From contig JADJAE010000024.1 of NCBI GenBank assembly GCA_016704445.1, forward strand, positions 1 through 64,000: DNA of 64,000 nt, in the 5' to 3' direction. This DNA is from Deltaproteobacteria bacterium. GTDB lineage: Bacteria; Myxococcota_A; Polyangia; Polyangiales; Ga0077539. The notes under the pieces are model-generated. The model made no database searches, had not been told where the DNA came from, and saw only the letters and a program-made list of their open reading frames with translations. Position 1 is the stretch's first letter. Each line of letters begins with the position of its first letter. Positions 17,965-26,330 of this stretch are shown here, in pieces. The translations under genes were made by a program, and so were the position numbers.

Positions 17965-18887
17965 ATGAACCGTCGTGGCTTGAGCCTCCTGGCGTCCGTG
18001 GTCGGCCTCGCGCTCGCGGGCTGCGGCGACGCGACCAACGACACCGGCCTCGGCGCCGACGGCGGCGCCACCTCCGACGCGGCCGTCCCCACGAGCGACC
18101 CGGCGGCGGCGGCGCGGCATACAGCGAAGCCCTCTGCAACGACACCGCGAGCCTCGCGGACCTCTCGGCGGCCTACGTCGACTCCCCGGAGGGCCTGCGG
18201 ACCGCGGTGCGCGGCATCGCGGAGCGCCGCTACCCCATCGGCGTGGCCTTCATCGAGGCGCAGACCGACGCGCAGCTCCAGGGGTGGTTTCGCACCCGGG
18301 CGACCTTCGCGGACGTGCTCAACGGCTTCGAGGTCGCCATCCACGAGGGCGGGCACATCTGGGACCTCACGATGATCCGCACCGACTGGCCCTACCGGCT
18401 GCGAGAGGACCTCGTCATCCGCACCCGGCGCCTGTCGAACTTCGACCGCAGCGAGATCCTGACCCTCCACGCCAACCCCGACGCGGACTCCTACGACGAG
18501 GTCTACCTGCGCGGCCGCTCCGGGGCCCAGGGCTTCAACACCCTGCTCGACGAGTACGTGCAGTACACGCACTCGCTCGCGTCGCGCTACTGCACCCGCG
18601 ACAGCCTGCGGCCGGGGCTGCGCATCAGCTCCCGCGACGGCATCCTCACGCTGATGTACTACGTCGAGCTCTACCTGAAGCTCGCGCGCACGCAGCACCC
18701 CGACGACTACGCGGAGATCATCGGCGACCCCGCGCACCTGCAGCTCATCCACACGGTGTGGCAGCGCGCGGAGTTCTGGCTGGAGCGCTCGGCCCCGTAC
18801 CCCTCGCTGGGCCTTCGCGACGCGCAGATTCGCGCGTGGACCTACGCGCCCGAGAACCTCATGGAGATCGAGATGCTCCCGCGCTGA
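17965..18887 (+). CDS. Lipoprotein with zinc-peptidase-like HEGGH motif, frame-broken
   Basis: The first 50 codons encode a lipoprotein signal (LASVVGLALAGC) and an Asp/Ala linker. The frame then changes in a GCG-rich repeat near 18101-18116 and continues as AAYSEALCNDTASLADL to 18887. The main domain has VAIHEGGHIWDLTMI, an H-E-x-x-H zinc-site motif, plus a downstream E-Y-V-Q-Y-T-H segment that could supply the third ligand. Joined, this is a lipoprotein of about 307 residues, probably a periplasmic or surface metallopeptidase-like protein. Whether it is catalytic is inferred from the motif only. Confidence 0.7.
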
Positions 18888-18899
18888 GAAGCGCGTCGC

Positions 18900-19559
18900 T
18901 CAGCCGCCGCAGTGCTGCGCGGTGAGCCGCACCGTGTACGACGAGCCCACCCTCGGCGAGGCCCTCAGCGCCTCGACGCCGTTGCAGGTGCGCCCGCCGC
19001 ACTCGTAGCTCCCCTCGTAGCGCGTCGGCATCGGCGCGTCGGCCGTGTACTCCCCGCCGGGGATCTCCAGCGTCCACATGCAGTCCTGGCCCGGCTCGAC
19101 CAGGATGCAGAGCGCCCGTCGAGTCTCCGCCAGGACATCGGAGCCCTGCGGCGCGACCCACGGCGACATCCACAGCGCGACCTCCCGGTCGAAGCGCATC
19201 GTGCACGTGGCGCCGTCGGCGGAGGGCTCGCAGAAACGCGGCGGAGCGCAGCGCCCCTGGGCGCACGCGGTGAACATGTAGCGGCGCAGCGTGGCGTTGG
19301 GCTCGACGCGCGGCGGCGGAGGCACGCAGCACCCGCAGCCCGAGCTCGCGTCGCAGACCCTGCCCCCGGTGCAGTCCCCGTCCGTCGCGCAGCGGACGGG
19401 CGCTCCGTCGGCCCCGCGCTCGCAATGGAAGCGCTCGACCTGCGACCAGGCGCTCACCGCCTGTCGGGGATCAGCCTGCGAGGTCGTCGGCACCGCCGGG
19501 CGCGCCTCCCTCGCGGTACAGGCCATCAGCATCAGCGGGAGCAGCGCGCGTCGGATCAT
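18900..19559 (-). CDS. Cysteine-containing lipoprotein of unknown role
   Basis: 219 residues. The signal peptide MIRRALLPLMLMAC ends in lipobox LMAC. The mature part holds about 16 Cys, including CATDGDCTGGRVC and SGCGCC near 50-80 and CGGRTC near 190, consistent with a disulfide-rich extracellular domain. No domain family is recognised. It is convergent with the HEGGH lipoprotein, leaving only 12 bp between stops. Confidence 0.78.
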   Translation of the reverse strand: MIRRALLPLMLMACTAREARPAVPTTSQADPRQAVSAWSQVERFHCERGADGAPVRCATDGDCTGGRVCDASSGCGCCVPPPPRVEPNATLRRYMFTACAQGRCAPPRFCEPSADGATCTMRFDREVALWMSPWVAPQGSDVLAETRRALCILVEPGQDCMWTLEIPGGEYTADAPMPTRYEGSYECGGRTCNGVEALRASPRVGSSYTVRLTAQHCGG

Positions 19560-19659
19560 CGCGCGACCATAGAACGGCCCCCCTCGCGAGCGCGCCGGAT
19601 TTGTTCATCATGGGTCCACTGGCCACACCCCGGCGAGCGACCTATACCGACCCACGGCC

Positions 19660-20448
19660 ATGAGGGAACATGTCGCCGCTGCCGCGCCTCCCGAGACGCG
19701 ACGGGTACGCCTGGGATCGTCCTGGGACGGCCCCGTCCACGGGCTGCTCGCCCTGGTCTTCGTGACGCTCCAGCTCACCCCCGTGGTGGTGCTCTCGCTC
19801 TTCCTGGTGCGCCTCCACCCCGCGGCGGTGGCCGCGCTGCTCGCCGCGACCGCCCTCGCGATCTTCTCCCAGGCCCGCCGCTCTCTCGGCCCCACCGAGG
19901 TGCTCCTCGGCATCGATGGGCTGTCCGTGCTCTCCGGCGGAGGGCCCCGCTTCGTGCCGTGGCGCGAGGTCCGCTCGGTGCACGTCGTCCGCTTCGACAT
20001 CGTGCTCCGGCTCCACTCCGGCGAGCACCTGCGCATCCCGGTGAGCACCCCGGAGCCCGAGCGCGACCGGGCGCTGGTCACCGCCATCCGCGCGGAGATC
20101 TCCCGGGCGCCGACCTCCCCGCCGCAGTCCGCCTCAGGCCTCGAGCGCGGCGGTCGCGACCTCGACCAGTGGCGCGACGCCCTCCGATCGCTGGCCGCGA
20201 GCTCCCCGGCGTACCGCGGCCAGTCCGTCGACCTCGACGACCTCGAGCGCGCGGTCGTGGCCCGCGACGCCCTCCCCGAGCAGCGTGTGGGCGCGGCCAT
20301 CGCCCTGGCGGCGCTGAGCGACGACGGGCGCACCAGGGTCCGCCTCGCGGCCGCGTCGAGCGCCGACCTCCCGCTGCGAGACGCCCTCGCCGACATCGCC
20401 GACGAGCGCTGGGTGCCCGCCACCATCCGCCGCGCCGTGCGCGCCTGA
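19660..20448 (+). CDS. Membrane protein with PH-like domain, unknown role
   Basis: 262 residues with two membrane helices (about 28-52 and 55-72) followed by a beta-rich stretch, GLSVLSGGGPRFVPWREVRSV, that resembles bacterial PH/YdbT-like domains, then a soluble helical C-terminus. No enzyme motif is seen. It lies 60 bp before the CDF transporter on the same strand, and the short gap suggests possible cotranscription. Hypothetical. Confidence 0.7.
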   Translation: MREHVAAAAPPETRRVRLGSSWDGPVHGLLALVFVTLQLTPVVVLSLFLVRLHPAAVAALLAATALAIFSQARRSLGPTEVLLGIDGLSVLSGGGPRFVPWREVRSVHVVRFDIVLRLHSGEHLRIPVSTPEPERDRALVTAIRAEISRAPTSPPQSASGLERGGRDLDQWRDALRSLAASSPAYRGQSVDLDDLERAVVARDALPEQRVGAAIALAALSDDGRTRVRLAAASSADLPLRDALADIADERWVPATIRRAVRA

Positions 20449-20508
20449 TACGGCGCCCTGTTCAATCGAGCGCCCGCGTTCTACACGAGAGGTGGAGAGC
20501 GCCCTCCC

Positions 20509-21402
20509 ATGTCCACCCTCCCCCCCGCCGAACGCCTCGCCCGATGGAGCCTCGCCACCGGCATCACGGTGCTGCTCCTCAAGGGCATCGCGTGGCGTCT
20601 CACCGGCTCCGTCGCGCTGCTCTCCGACGCGCTGGAGTCCATCGTCAACGTGGTGGCCTCCTTCGCGATGCTCCTCGCGGTGCGCATCGCCCACCTCCCC
20701 GCGGACAACAACCACCCCTACGGCCACGGCAAGGCCGAGTACATCTCCGCCGTGCTGGAGGGCGCCCTCATCGCCGTCGCCGCGGTGCTCAGCATCTACG
20801 CCGCGTGGGAGCGGCTGTTCCCCCCGCGCGCGCTCGAAGGCCTCACCGCGGGCGTCGCGGTCTCGCTCGTCGCCACCGCCCTCAACGGGCTGCTCGCGTG
20901 GCGGCTCATCGCCGCCGGGCGCAAGCACCGCTCGCCCGCCCTCGCGGCCGACGGCCACCACATCCTCTCCGACGTCATCACCTCGACCGGGGTGCTCGCG
21001 GGCATCGGGCTCGCCCGCGCCACCGGCTGGTGGCGGCTCGACCCCCTCCTGGCCTGCCTCGTCGCCGTCAACATCCTCTGGATGGGTTGGAAGCTCGTGC
21101 GTCACTCCATCGGCGGGCTGATGGACGAGGTGCTCGACACCGCGGAGGTCACCCGAGCGCGCGCCGTCGCCGAGCGCGTCGCCCACGAGGGAGGCGCCGT
21201 CGCCATCGAGAGCTTCCGCATGCGCCGCACCGGGACCTCCGCGCAGTGCGACATGATCCTGATCGTGCCCGGGGTGATGGAGGTGCAGGCCGCCCACGCG
21301 ATCTGCGACCGCATCGAAGAGGCGCTGCGCGCCGAGGACTCCGACCTCGGCGTGATGGTGCACGTCGAGCCCTCGCCGGTAGCCTCTCGATCGTCGGTGT
21401 AG
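20509..21402 (+). CDS. Cation diffusion facilitator metal exporter
   Basis: 297 residues with six membrane helices and a cytoplasmic C-terminal domain. The helix-2 site is LLSDALES and the helix-5 site DGHHILSD, the paired H/D metal site of CDF proton antiporters; NNHPYGHGKAEYI between helices 2 and 3 is also a family signature. Expected to export Zn, Mn, Fe or Co from the cytoplasm; the ion is not deducible. ATG 20509 follows GGAGAG. Confidence 0.94.
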   Translation: MSTLPPAERLARWSLATGITVLLLKGIAWRLTGSVALLSDALESIVNVVASFAMLLAVRIAHLPADNNHPYGHGKAEYISAVLEGALIAVAAVLSIYAAWERLFPPRALEGLTAGVAVSLVATALNGLLAWRLIAAGRKHRSPALAADGHHILSDVITSTGVLAGIGLARATGWWRLDPLLACLVAVNILWMGWKLVRHSIGGLMDEVLDTAEVTRARAVAERVAHEGGAVAIESFRMRRTGTSAQCDMILIVPGVMEVQAAHAICDRIEEALRAEDSDLGVMVHVEPSPVASRSSV

Positions 21403-21434
21403 GAAAGAGTACCGAGAGAGAGAGCGGTCGGAGC

Positions 21435-22091
21435 CTACGCGGCGCTGCGGACGGCCCTGATGCCCAGCACCTCGACCGCGGGGCGGTAGCGGCGCTCCGA
21501 CTCGTCGTAGGCGAGCATCCGCCCGTCGGCGATGTCGAACCAGAACGCGTGCATCCGCAGCGTCCCCTCCTCGAGGTGGCGCTTCACCGAGGGGTACTGC
21601 CGGAGGTGCTCGAGCTGCAGCCGCGTCGACCACTGCGAGAGCTGGTCGACCTCGGAGACCGAAGCGTCCATCGGGCCGCTCACCCGCCAGGCGTGCAGCG
21701 CGGGCTGCGCCGCCTCGAGCCAGCGCTCGATGTGGGGGTCGGAGATCTTGCCATCCAGCACGGCCTTCATGCCGCCGCAGCTCGAGTGGCCGCAGACCAC
21801 GAGGTCGCGCACATTGAGGACGTCGAGCGCGTAGGCCACCGCGGCCACCACCGCGGGGGGCGTCCCCGTGAGGCCGTCGCCGACGAGCGGCGGCGCCAGG
21901 TTGCCCACGTTGCGCACCACGAACAGCTCCCCAGGGTCCGACGACGTCAGCACGCTCGGCACCACCCGGCTGTCCGAGCAGCCCAGGAACAGACTGTGCG
22001 GTGACTGTCCCTCCGCCAGCGCTGCGAAGCGCGCGGCGTAGTCGCTGCGCTCGGAGTCATACTGGCGGATACCGTCGAGGAGAGTTCGCAT
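21435..22091 (-). CDS. Beta-class carbonic anhydrase
   Basis: 218 residues. The zinc and catalytic motifs of beta carbonic anhydrases are present: CSDSR near residue 38 and HSSCGG near 101 (two Cys and one His zinc ligands, Asp-Arg dyad). It interconverts CO2 and bicarbonate in the cytoplasm. It is divergent from the histidine-kinase gene, and the 178-bp gap holds a TGTC-N10-GACA dyad that could also affect this promoter. Confidence 0.95.
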   Translation of the reverse strand: MRTLLDGIRQYDSERSDYAARFAALAEGQSPHSLFLGCSDSRVVPSVLTSSDPGELFVVRNVGNLAPPLVGDGLTGTPPAVVAAVAYALDVLNVRDLVVCGHSSCGGMKAVLDGKISDPHIERWLEAAQPALHAWRVSGPMDASVSEVDQLSQWSTRLQLEHLRQYPSVKRHLEEGTLRMHAFWFDIADGRMLAYDESERRYRPAVEVLGIRAVRSAA

Positions 22092-22159
22092 TCCCCCGTT
22101 TCAACCAAGTTGCATGCCACTCGCTCACCGCCCGCACGATCGTCCTTCCCCCGCCATGC

Positions 22160-22177
22160 TGTCGGCCGACGCCGACA
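22160..22177. promoter_or_regulatory. TGTC-N10-GACA dyad, likely GlrR-type binding site
   Basis: TGTC at 22160-22163 and GACA at 22174-22177 are separated by ten bases, upstream of the kinase gene and divergent from the carbonic anhydrase. The same half-sites and spacing recur downstream of the response-regulator gene at 25163-25196. GlrR/QseF proteins bind TGTC/GACA dyads, and the regulator here has a GlrR-like recognition helix. Autoregulation is the likely role. Confidence 0.5.
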
Positions 22178-22268
22178 ACGAGGCCCCCGGAGCGTCGGCG
22201 CGATCGACAGTTCGTCGGGGAGTTCCACGGGAGCTTCTCCCCGGGCTCCGCAACGCCACGCCCCCCCG

Positions 22269-23728
22269 ATGCCCAAAGACACGCCCCTCGCGGCCCTGCT
22301 CTTCCGCACCCACGCGGCGCTGGTGCTGCTCTCCATCGCCGCCGTCGCCGTGCCGATCGTCGGCCTGCTCTACACCCGCTCGCTGGTCTCCCACATCACC
22401 GACGTGGAGATGCGCAACCTCGACGCCGAGGAGGCCATCCACCGCGCCGCGTGGCAGGTCGAGGTCGCCTCCCGCCGCGCGTCGAGGGAGTGCCTCGTCA
22501 ACCCCCTGGTCGACCCCGCCACCATCGTCCCCGACATCGTCGCCGCCGACCGGGCGCTCGACGAGGCCCTCACGCGCCACCAGGCGAGGGCCAAGTCGAG
22601 GCTGCTCCGCCCGGCGAGGCGCTACCACGACATCGTGGGCGGCATCGGCACCAACACCTGCCAGGTGCTCTCGCAGATCGCCGCCGACCGCCTCGCCCTC
22701 GACGAGGAGCTCACCGACGCCTGGATCGACCAGCTCCGCGCCCTGCACGGCGCCATCGCGGTGAGCGAGCGCCAGGCCCGGCGCACCTCCGCGTGGTCCT
22801 CCGTGGCGGCGCTGCTGTTCGGCATCGGGGGCGTGGTGGCCGCCGCGCTCATCTCCCAGAAGGCCGCGCACCGGCTGGGCCGCCCCCTCGCCGACGCCAG
22901 CGCCACCGCGGTGCGCCTCGGCCGCGGCGACTTCTCCCCCGTCGCGGTGGTCTCCGGCGGCGTGCGGGAGATCGCCGAGCTCTCCGAGGCGCTCGCCCGC
23001 ATGGGGCGCGACCTCGGCGCCCTCGACCGGATGAAGCAGCAGCTCCTGGCCTCGGTGTCGCACGAGCTCCACACGCCGCTCGCCAAGCTGCGGGAGGCCC
23101 TCGGCCTGCTCGCCGACGGCACCGCCGGGCCCCTCACGCCGCGCCAGACCCGCGTGGTGCAGCTCGCCCGCGACGCCTGCGAGCGGGAGGTGCGCACCGT
23201 CAGCGCCCTCCTCGACATCTCGCGCCTCCAGACGGGCCAGGCCCTGCGCATCCAGAGCGCCGTGGCCATCGACGCGGTGCTGCAGGCCGCCATCGACGAC
23301 GAGCGCCCCGACGCCGACGAGCGCCAGGTGGCGGTCACCCTCACCGTCGAGGGCGAGGCCCCCTCGCTCTCCGTCGACGTCGCCCTGGTCGAGCGCACCG
23401 TGGCCAACCTGGTGCGCAACGCCGTCAGCGTGTCGCCCCCCGGGTCGACCGTCGAGGTGCGCCGCCGCACCGACGGGCGCTGGGTACGCGTCGAGGTCAC
23501 CGACCGCGGTCCCGGCCTCCCGGCCCTGCTGCGCGGCGACCCCTTCCAGGCCTTCCAGTCGGCCGCCGTGGGCGACCGGGCCGCCGGCCTCGGGCTCGGG
23601 CTGCCCCTGGCCCGGGAGGTGGCGCGCGCCCACGGCGGCGACCTGGTGGTGGCCTACACCGGCCCGGGAGGAACCTCCTTCGCCTTCCTTCTCCCGCTCG
23701 GTGAAGCGCAGATGGGCCACCCCCATGA
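22269..23728 (+). CDS. GlrK-like sensor histidine kinase, stop lost to frame break
   Basis: Membrane helix 1 (about 8-33), a periplasmic helical region of about 140 residues, helix 2 (about 173-197), then HAMP, HisKA with phospho-site SVSHELHTPLAKL, and HATPase with an N box (NLVRNAVSVSPPG) and G boxes (DRGPGLP, GLGLGLPLA). The natural end is FAFLLPLG. After that the frame runs on without a stop as far as 25448. Adding one C to the five-C run at 23720-23724 would put TGA on the regulator's ATG (ATGA), the usual coupling, so the coordinates given end there. It phosphorylates the regulator at 23725. Confidence 0.88.
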
Positions 23729-25158
23729 GCCAAGCCCGCCAGGCCCCCCGCATCCTCATCGTCGACGACGACCGCGCCCTGGTGGAGCTGCTCTCCATGC
23801 GGCTCGAGGCCAACGGCTACGAGGTGCTGCAGGAGCACGGCGCCGCCACCGGCCTGGCGCGCGTCGGCCGCGACCGCGTCGACGTGGTGCTGCTCGACCT
23901 GCGCCTCGGCGACGGCGACGGCCTCGAGGTGCTCACCCGCATGCTCCAGCGCTCGCCGCAGCTCCCGGTGATCATCCTCACGGCGCACGGATCCATCGAG
24001 ACCGCCGTCGAGGCGATGCGCCGCGGGGCCTACGGCTTCCTCACCAAGCCCTTCCACGACCACGAGCTGCTGCAGAAGGTCGCGCACGGGGTGGAGAGCT
24101 CGAGCCTGCGGCGCCAGGTGGCCGGGCTGCGCCGCATCGTGGGCGGCGACGACGACGGCGGCATCGTGGGGAGCAGCGAGGCCATCGAGCGGGTGCGCGC
24201 GCTCATCGAGCGCCTCGGGCCCACCGACGCGACGGTGCTCGTGCTCGGCGAGTCGGGCACCGGCAAGGAGCTCGTGGCCCGGGCGCTACACGCCACCTCG
24301 CCGAGGAGCGAGCGCCCCTTCGTGGCCGTCAACTGCGCGGCGCTGCCGCCCGAGCTCCTCGAGAGCACCCTCTTCGGGCACGTGAAGGGATCGTTCACCG
24401 GCGCCACCGCCGACCGCGAGGGGCTCTTCGGCGCAGCGCACCGGGGGACGCTCTTCCTCGACGAGATCGGCGAGGCCTCGCCCATGGTGCAGGCGCGACT
24501 GCTGAGGGTGCTGCAGGAGCGCAGCTACACCCGCGTCGGGTCCAACAAGGAGGAGAAGGCCGACGTGCGGGTGATCACCGCGACCAACCGCGACCTGCGC
24601 GCCGAGGTGGCCGAGAAGCGCTTCCGCGAAGACCTCTTCTTCCGCCTCCACGTGGTGCCCATCCACGTCCCTCCGCTGCGGGCGCGGGGCGACGACGTGA
24701 CGGTGCTCGCGGGGCTCTTCCTCGACCGCAGCGCCGCGCGCCACGGCGTCGCCCCCCCGGTGCTCTCGCCAGAGGCCCTGGCCGCCCTGCGCGACCACCC
24801 CTGGCCCGGCAACGTGCGCGAGCTCGCCAACGTCATCGAGGCCGCGGTGCTGCTCGCGGCCGACGGCGTCGTGCGCCCCGACCACCTCACGCTCCAGTCG
24901 CCCGCCGAGGCCGACGGCGCCGGAGCGAACGCCGTCGCCGCCACCGTGGCCGTCGCCGGGCTGCGAGACCCTACGGTCCCGCTGCCGACGCTGCGCGAGG
25001 CCCGCGACGCCTTCGAGCGCGCCTACCTCGAGGCGGTGCTCGAGCGGGCGCAGGGCAACGTCACCCAGGCGGCGAAGATGGCGGGGCGCAACCGCACCGA
25101 CTTCTACGACCTCATCGGCCGCCACAAGCTCTCCCCCACCGACTTCAAGAAGGACTGA
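23725..25158 (+). CDS. Sigma-54-dependent response regulator, GlrR-like
   Basis: 477 residues: receiver domain (VDDD acidic pocket, phospho-Asp in VVLLDLRLGDGD, Lys in FLTKP), AAA+ domain with Walker A GESGTGKE, the sigma-54-contact loop as GSFTGA in place of GAFTGA, Walker B GTLFLDEIG, sensor RNVRELAN-type PWPGNVREL, and a Fis-type HTH. The C-terminus (GNVTQAAKMAGRNRTDFYDL and RHKL..DFK) closely matches E. coli GlrR/QseF, including the recognition helix. It activates sigma-54 promoters and probably acts on the one at 25259. ATG 23725 overlaps the expected stop of the kinase. Confidence 0.93.
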   Translation: MSQARQAPRILIVDDDRALVELLSMRLEANGYEVLQEHGAATGLARVGRDRVDVVLLDLRLGDGDGLEVLTRMLQRSPQLPVIILTAHGSIETAVEAMRRGAYGFLTKPFHDHELLQKVAHGVESSSLRRQVAGLRRIVGGDDDGGIVGSSEAIERVRALIERLGPTDATVLVLGESGTGKELVARALHATSPRSERPFVAVNCAALPPELLESTLFGHVKGSFTGATADREGLFGAAHRGTLFLDEIGEASPMVQARLLRVLQERSYTRVGSNKEEKADVRVITATNRDLRAEVAEKRFREDLFFRLHVVPIHVPPLRARGDDVTVLAGLFLDRSAARHGVAPPVLSPEALAALRDHPWPGNVRELANVIEAAVLLAADGVVRPDHLTLQSPAEADGAGANAVAATVAVAGLRDPTVPLPTLREARDAFERAYLEAVLERAQGNVTQAAKMAGRNRTDFYDLIGRHKLSPTDFKKD

Positions 25159-25162
25159 CACC

Positions 25163-25196
25163 TGTCGGTCGCTCCCGACGTCGGCTCTACCTGACA
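25163..25196. promoter_or_regulatory. Double TGTC/GACA enhancer for the GlrR-like regulator
   Basis: Two overlapping dyads share a GACGTC centre: TGTC-N10-GACG (25163-25180) and CGTC-N10-GACA (25179-25196). The whole is symmetric in half-sites. It lies 60-100 bp upstream of a well-spaced sigma-54 promoter, the usual distance for an NtrC-type enhancer, and immediately after the regulator's stop codon. The half-sites match the dyad before the kinase gene. Confidence 0.55.
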
Positions 25197-25258
25197 GTCG
25201 GAAACGCCCAACGCCTCCCGCCTCCCCCAATTCCCCGTACGGGCAGGCGTTTCCTGCG

Positions 25259-25274
25259 TGGCACCCCCGCTGCA
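25259..25274 (+). promoter_or_regulatory. Sigma-54 promoter
   Basis: TGGCAC-CCCCG-CTGCA matches the -24/-12 consensus TGGCAC-N5-TTGCA at 10 of the 11 specified bases, with the required GG-N10-GC spacing. A 9-bp inverted repeat (GGAAACGCC at 25200-25208, GGCGTTTCC at 25246-25254) lies just upstream. Transcription would start near 25285, so the lipoprotein could begin leaderless at the second ATG (25287) or the promoter could serve mainly the DUF1275 gene. Confidence 0.6.
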
Positions 25275-25448
25275 ATGCGTCGGGTCATGCGCCCTCTCTA
25301 CCTGCTCCTCCTCGTGCTTCCGATCGCCCTGGCGGCGTGCTCCCGCGAGGAGCTTCCCTTCACGCTCCGCTTCCGGCACGCGGCCCCCGACACCGCGCAG
25401 CAGCACGCCGAGCCCGTCACCCCGAGGGCGCTGCAGGCGTCGCGTTGA
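25275..25448 (+). CDS. Small lipoprotein downstream of GlrR-like regulator
   Basis: 57 codons from ATG 25275 (or 53 from ATG 25287). A clear lipoprotein signal (LYLLLLVLPIALAAC) leaves a mature part of about 36 residues, rich in Arg and Ala with no known domain. In enterobacteria the GlrK-GlrR pair is encoded with the outer-membrane lipoprotein QseG, so a lipoprotein at this place in the neighbourhood is suggestive, although it is not similar to QseG in length. A sigma-54 promoter lies directly before it. Its stop overlaps a TTG in frame with the DUF1275 gene. Confidence 0.7.
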   Translation: MRRVMRPLYLLLLVLPIALAACSREELPFTLRFRHAAPDTAQQHAEPVTPRALQASR

Positions 25449-25459
25449 GGCTCACCCCC

Positions 25460-26323
25460 ATGCCCGCGCTCCACCACCATGAGACCATCTTCTCGCTCCG
25501 CCACGGGCCGAGCTGGGTGCTGCTCACCATGGCCGCGGGGGCCGTCAACGCGGGCGCCTTCCTCGCGTGCCGGCGCTTCGTGACCCACGTCACGGGCACC
25601 GTCTCCCTGCTCGGCATGGACTCCGGCGCCTGGGGGCTGATGCTCGACTACGCCGTGGTGCTGGCCTGCTTCATCGCGGGCGCCATGGCCTCGGTGCTGG
25701 CGATCGACGGCCGCTACCACCGCGGGCTGGCGCCTCTCTACGCGCTGCCGCTGGTCATCGTGGCGGGGCTGCTGTCGCTGGTCTCGCTGCTCGGCGCGCA
25801 GGGATTCTTCGGCCGCTTCGGCGGCTCCGTCGAGAGCCTGCCCGACTTCGCGATGCTGTCCCTGCTGAGCTTCGCCATGGGCCTCCAGAACGCCGCGGTC
25901 GCCAGCAGCACCGGCGCGGTCGTCCGCACCACCCACCTCACCGGCCCTGCGACCGACCTCGGGGTCTTCCTCGCGACCTGCTTCTTCACCGCTGGGGAGC
26001 AGCGTCGCCTGGCCTTCCAGCGCGCGATGCTCCGGCTGCTCAAGATCGGGGGCTTCGCCCTCGGGGCGGCGCTGATGGTCCCCGCCGCGCGGCACCTGGG
26101 CTACACGGCCTTCCTGGTCCCTGCCTCGCTGGTGCTCGGCGCGACGGCGCTCAGCTTCGTGCCCGCGTGGTCGACGCTCGAAGCCCCCATCCCGGGCACG
26201 CCGGTCTACCCCCTCCGCACCAGTCCCCCCGCCGCGCTTCGCCCCTCCGCGCCCTCCGGGGCGCTCGCGGCGATGCGCGCCAGCCGCCCCGCTGTCGTCG
26301 GCAGCGTGGCCGACGCGAGCTGA
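25460..26323 (+). CDS. DUF1275 (YoaK-family) membrane protein
   Basis: 287 residues with about six membrane helices. RHGPSWVLLTMAAGAVNAGAFLA and the following FVTHVTGTVSLLG, together with MGLQNAAVASSTGAVVRTTHLTG, are the signature blocks of DUF1275/YoaK proteins, whose function is unknown. The last 60 residues are soluble and Pro/Ala-rich. TTGAGG precedes ATG 25460; an overlapping TTG at 25445 is an alternative start. It is only 12 bp downstream of the lipoprotein gene and so is likely under the same sigma-54 promoter. Confidence 0.88.
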   Translation: MPALHHHETIFSLRHGPSWVLLTMAAGAVNAGAFLACRRFVTHVTGTVSLLGMDSGAWGLMLDYAVVLACFIAGAMASVLAIDGRYHRGLAPLYALPLVIVAGLLSLVSLLGAQGFFGRFGGSVESLPDFAMLSLLSFAMGLQNAAVASSTGAVVRTTHLTGPATDLGVFLATCFFTAGEQRRLAFQRAMLRLLKIGGFALGAALMVPAARHLGYTAFLVPASLVLGATALSFVPAWSTLEAPIPGTPVYPLRTSPPAALRPSAPSGALAAMRASRPAVVGSVADAS

Positions 26324-26330
26324 CCCCCTC

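Noticed and set aside
22110..25448. A single 1112-residue reading frame spanning kinase and regulator genes
   Set aside because: Only the first part is kinase. After the natural end FAFLLPLG the frame is an antisense-like Arg/Pro/Ala-rich shadow of the regulator gene; the lack of a stop is best explained by one missing C at 23720-23724.
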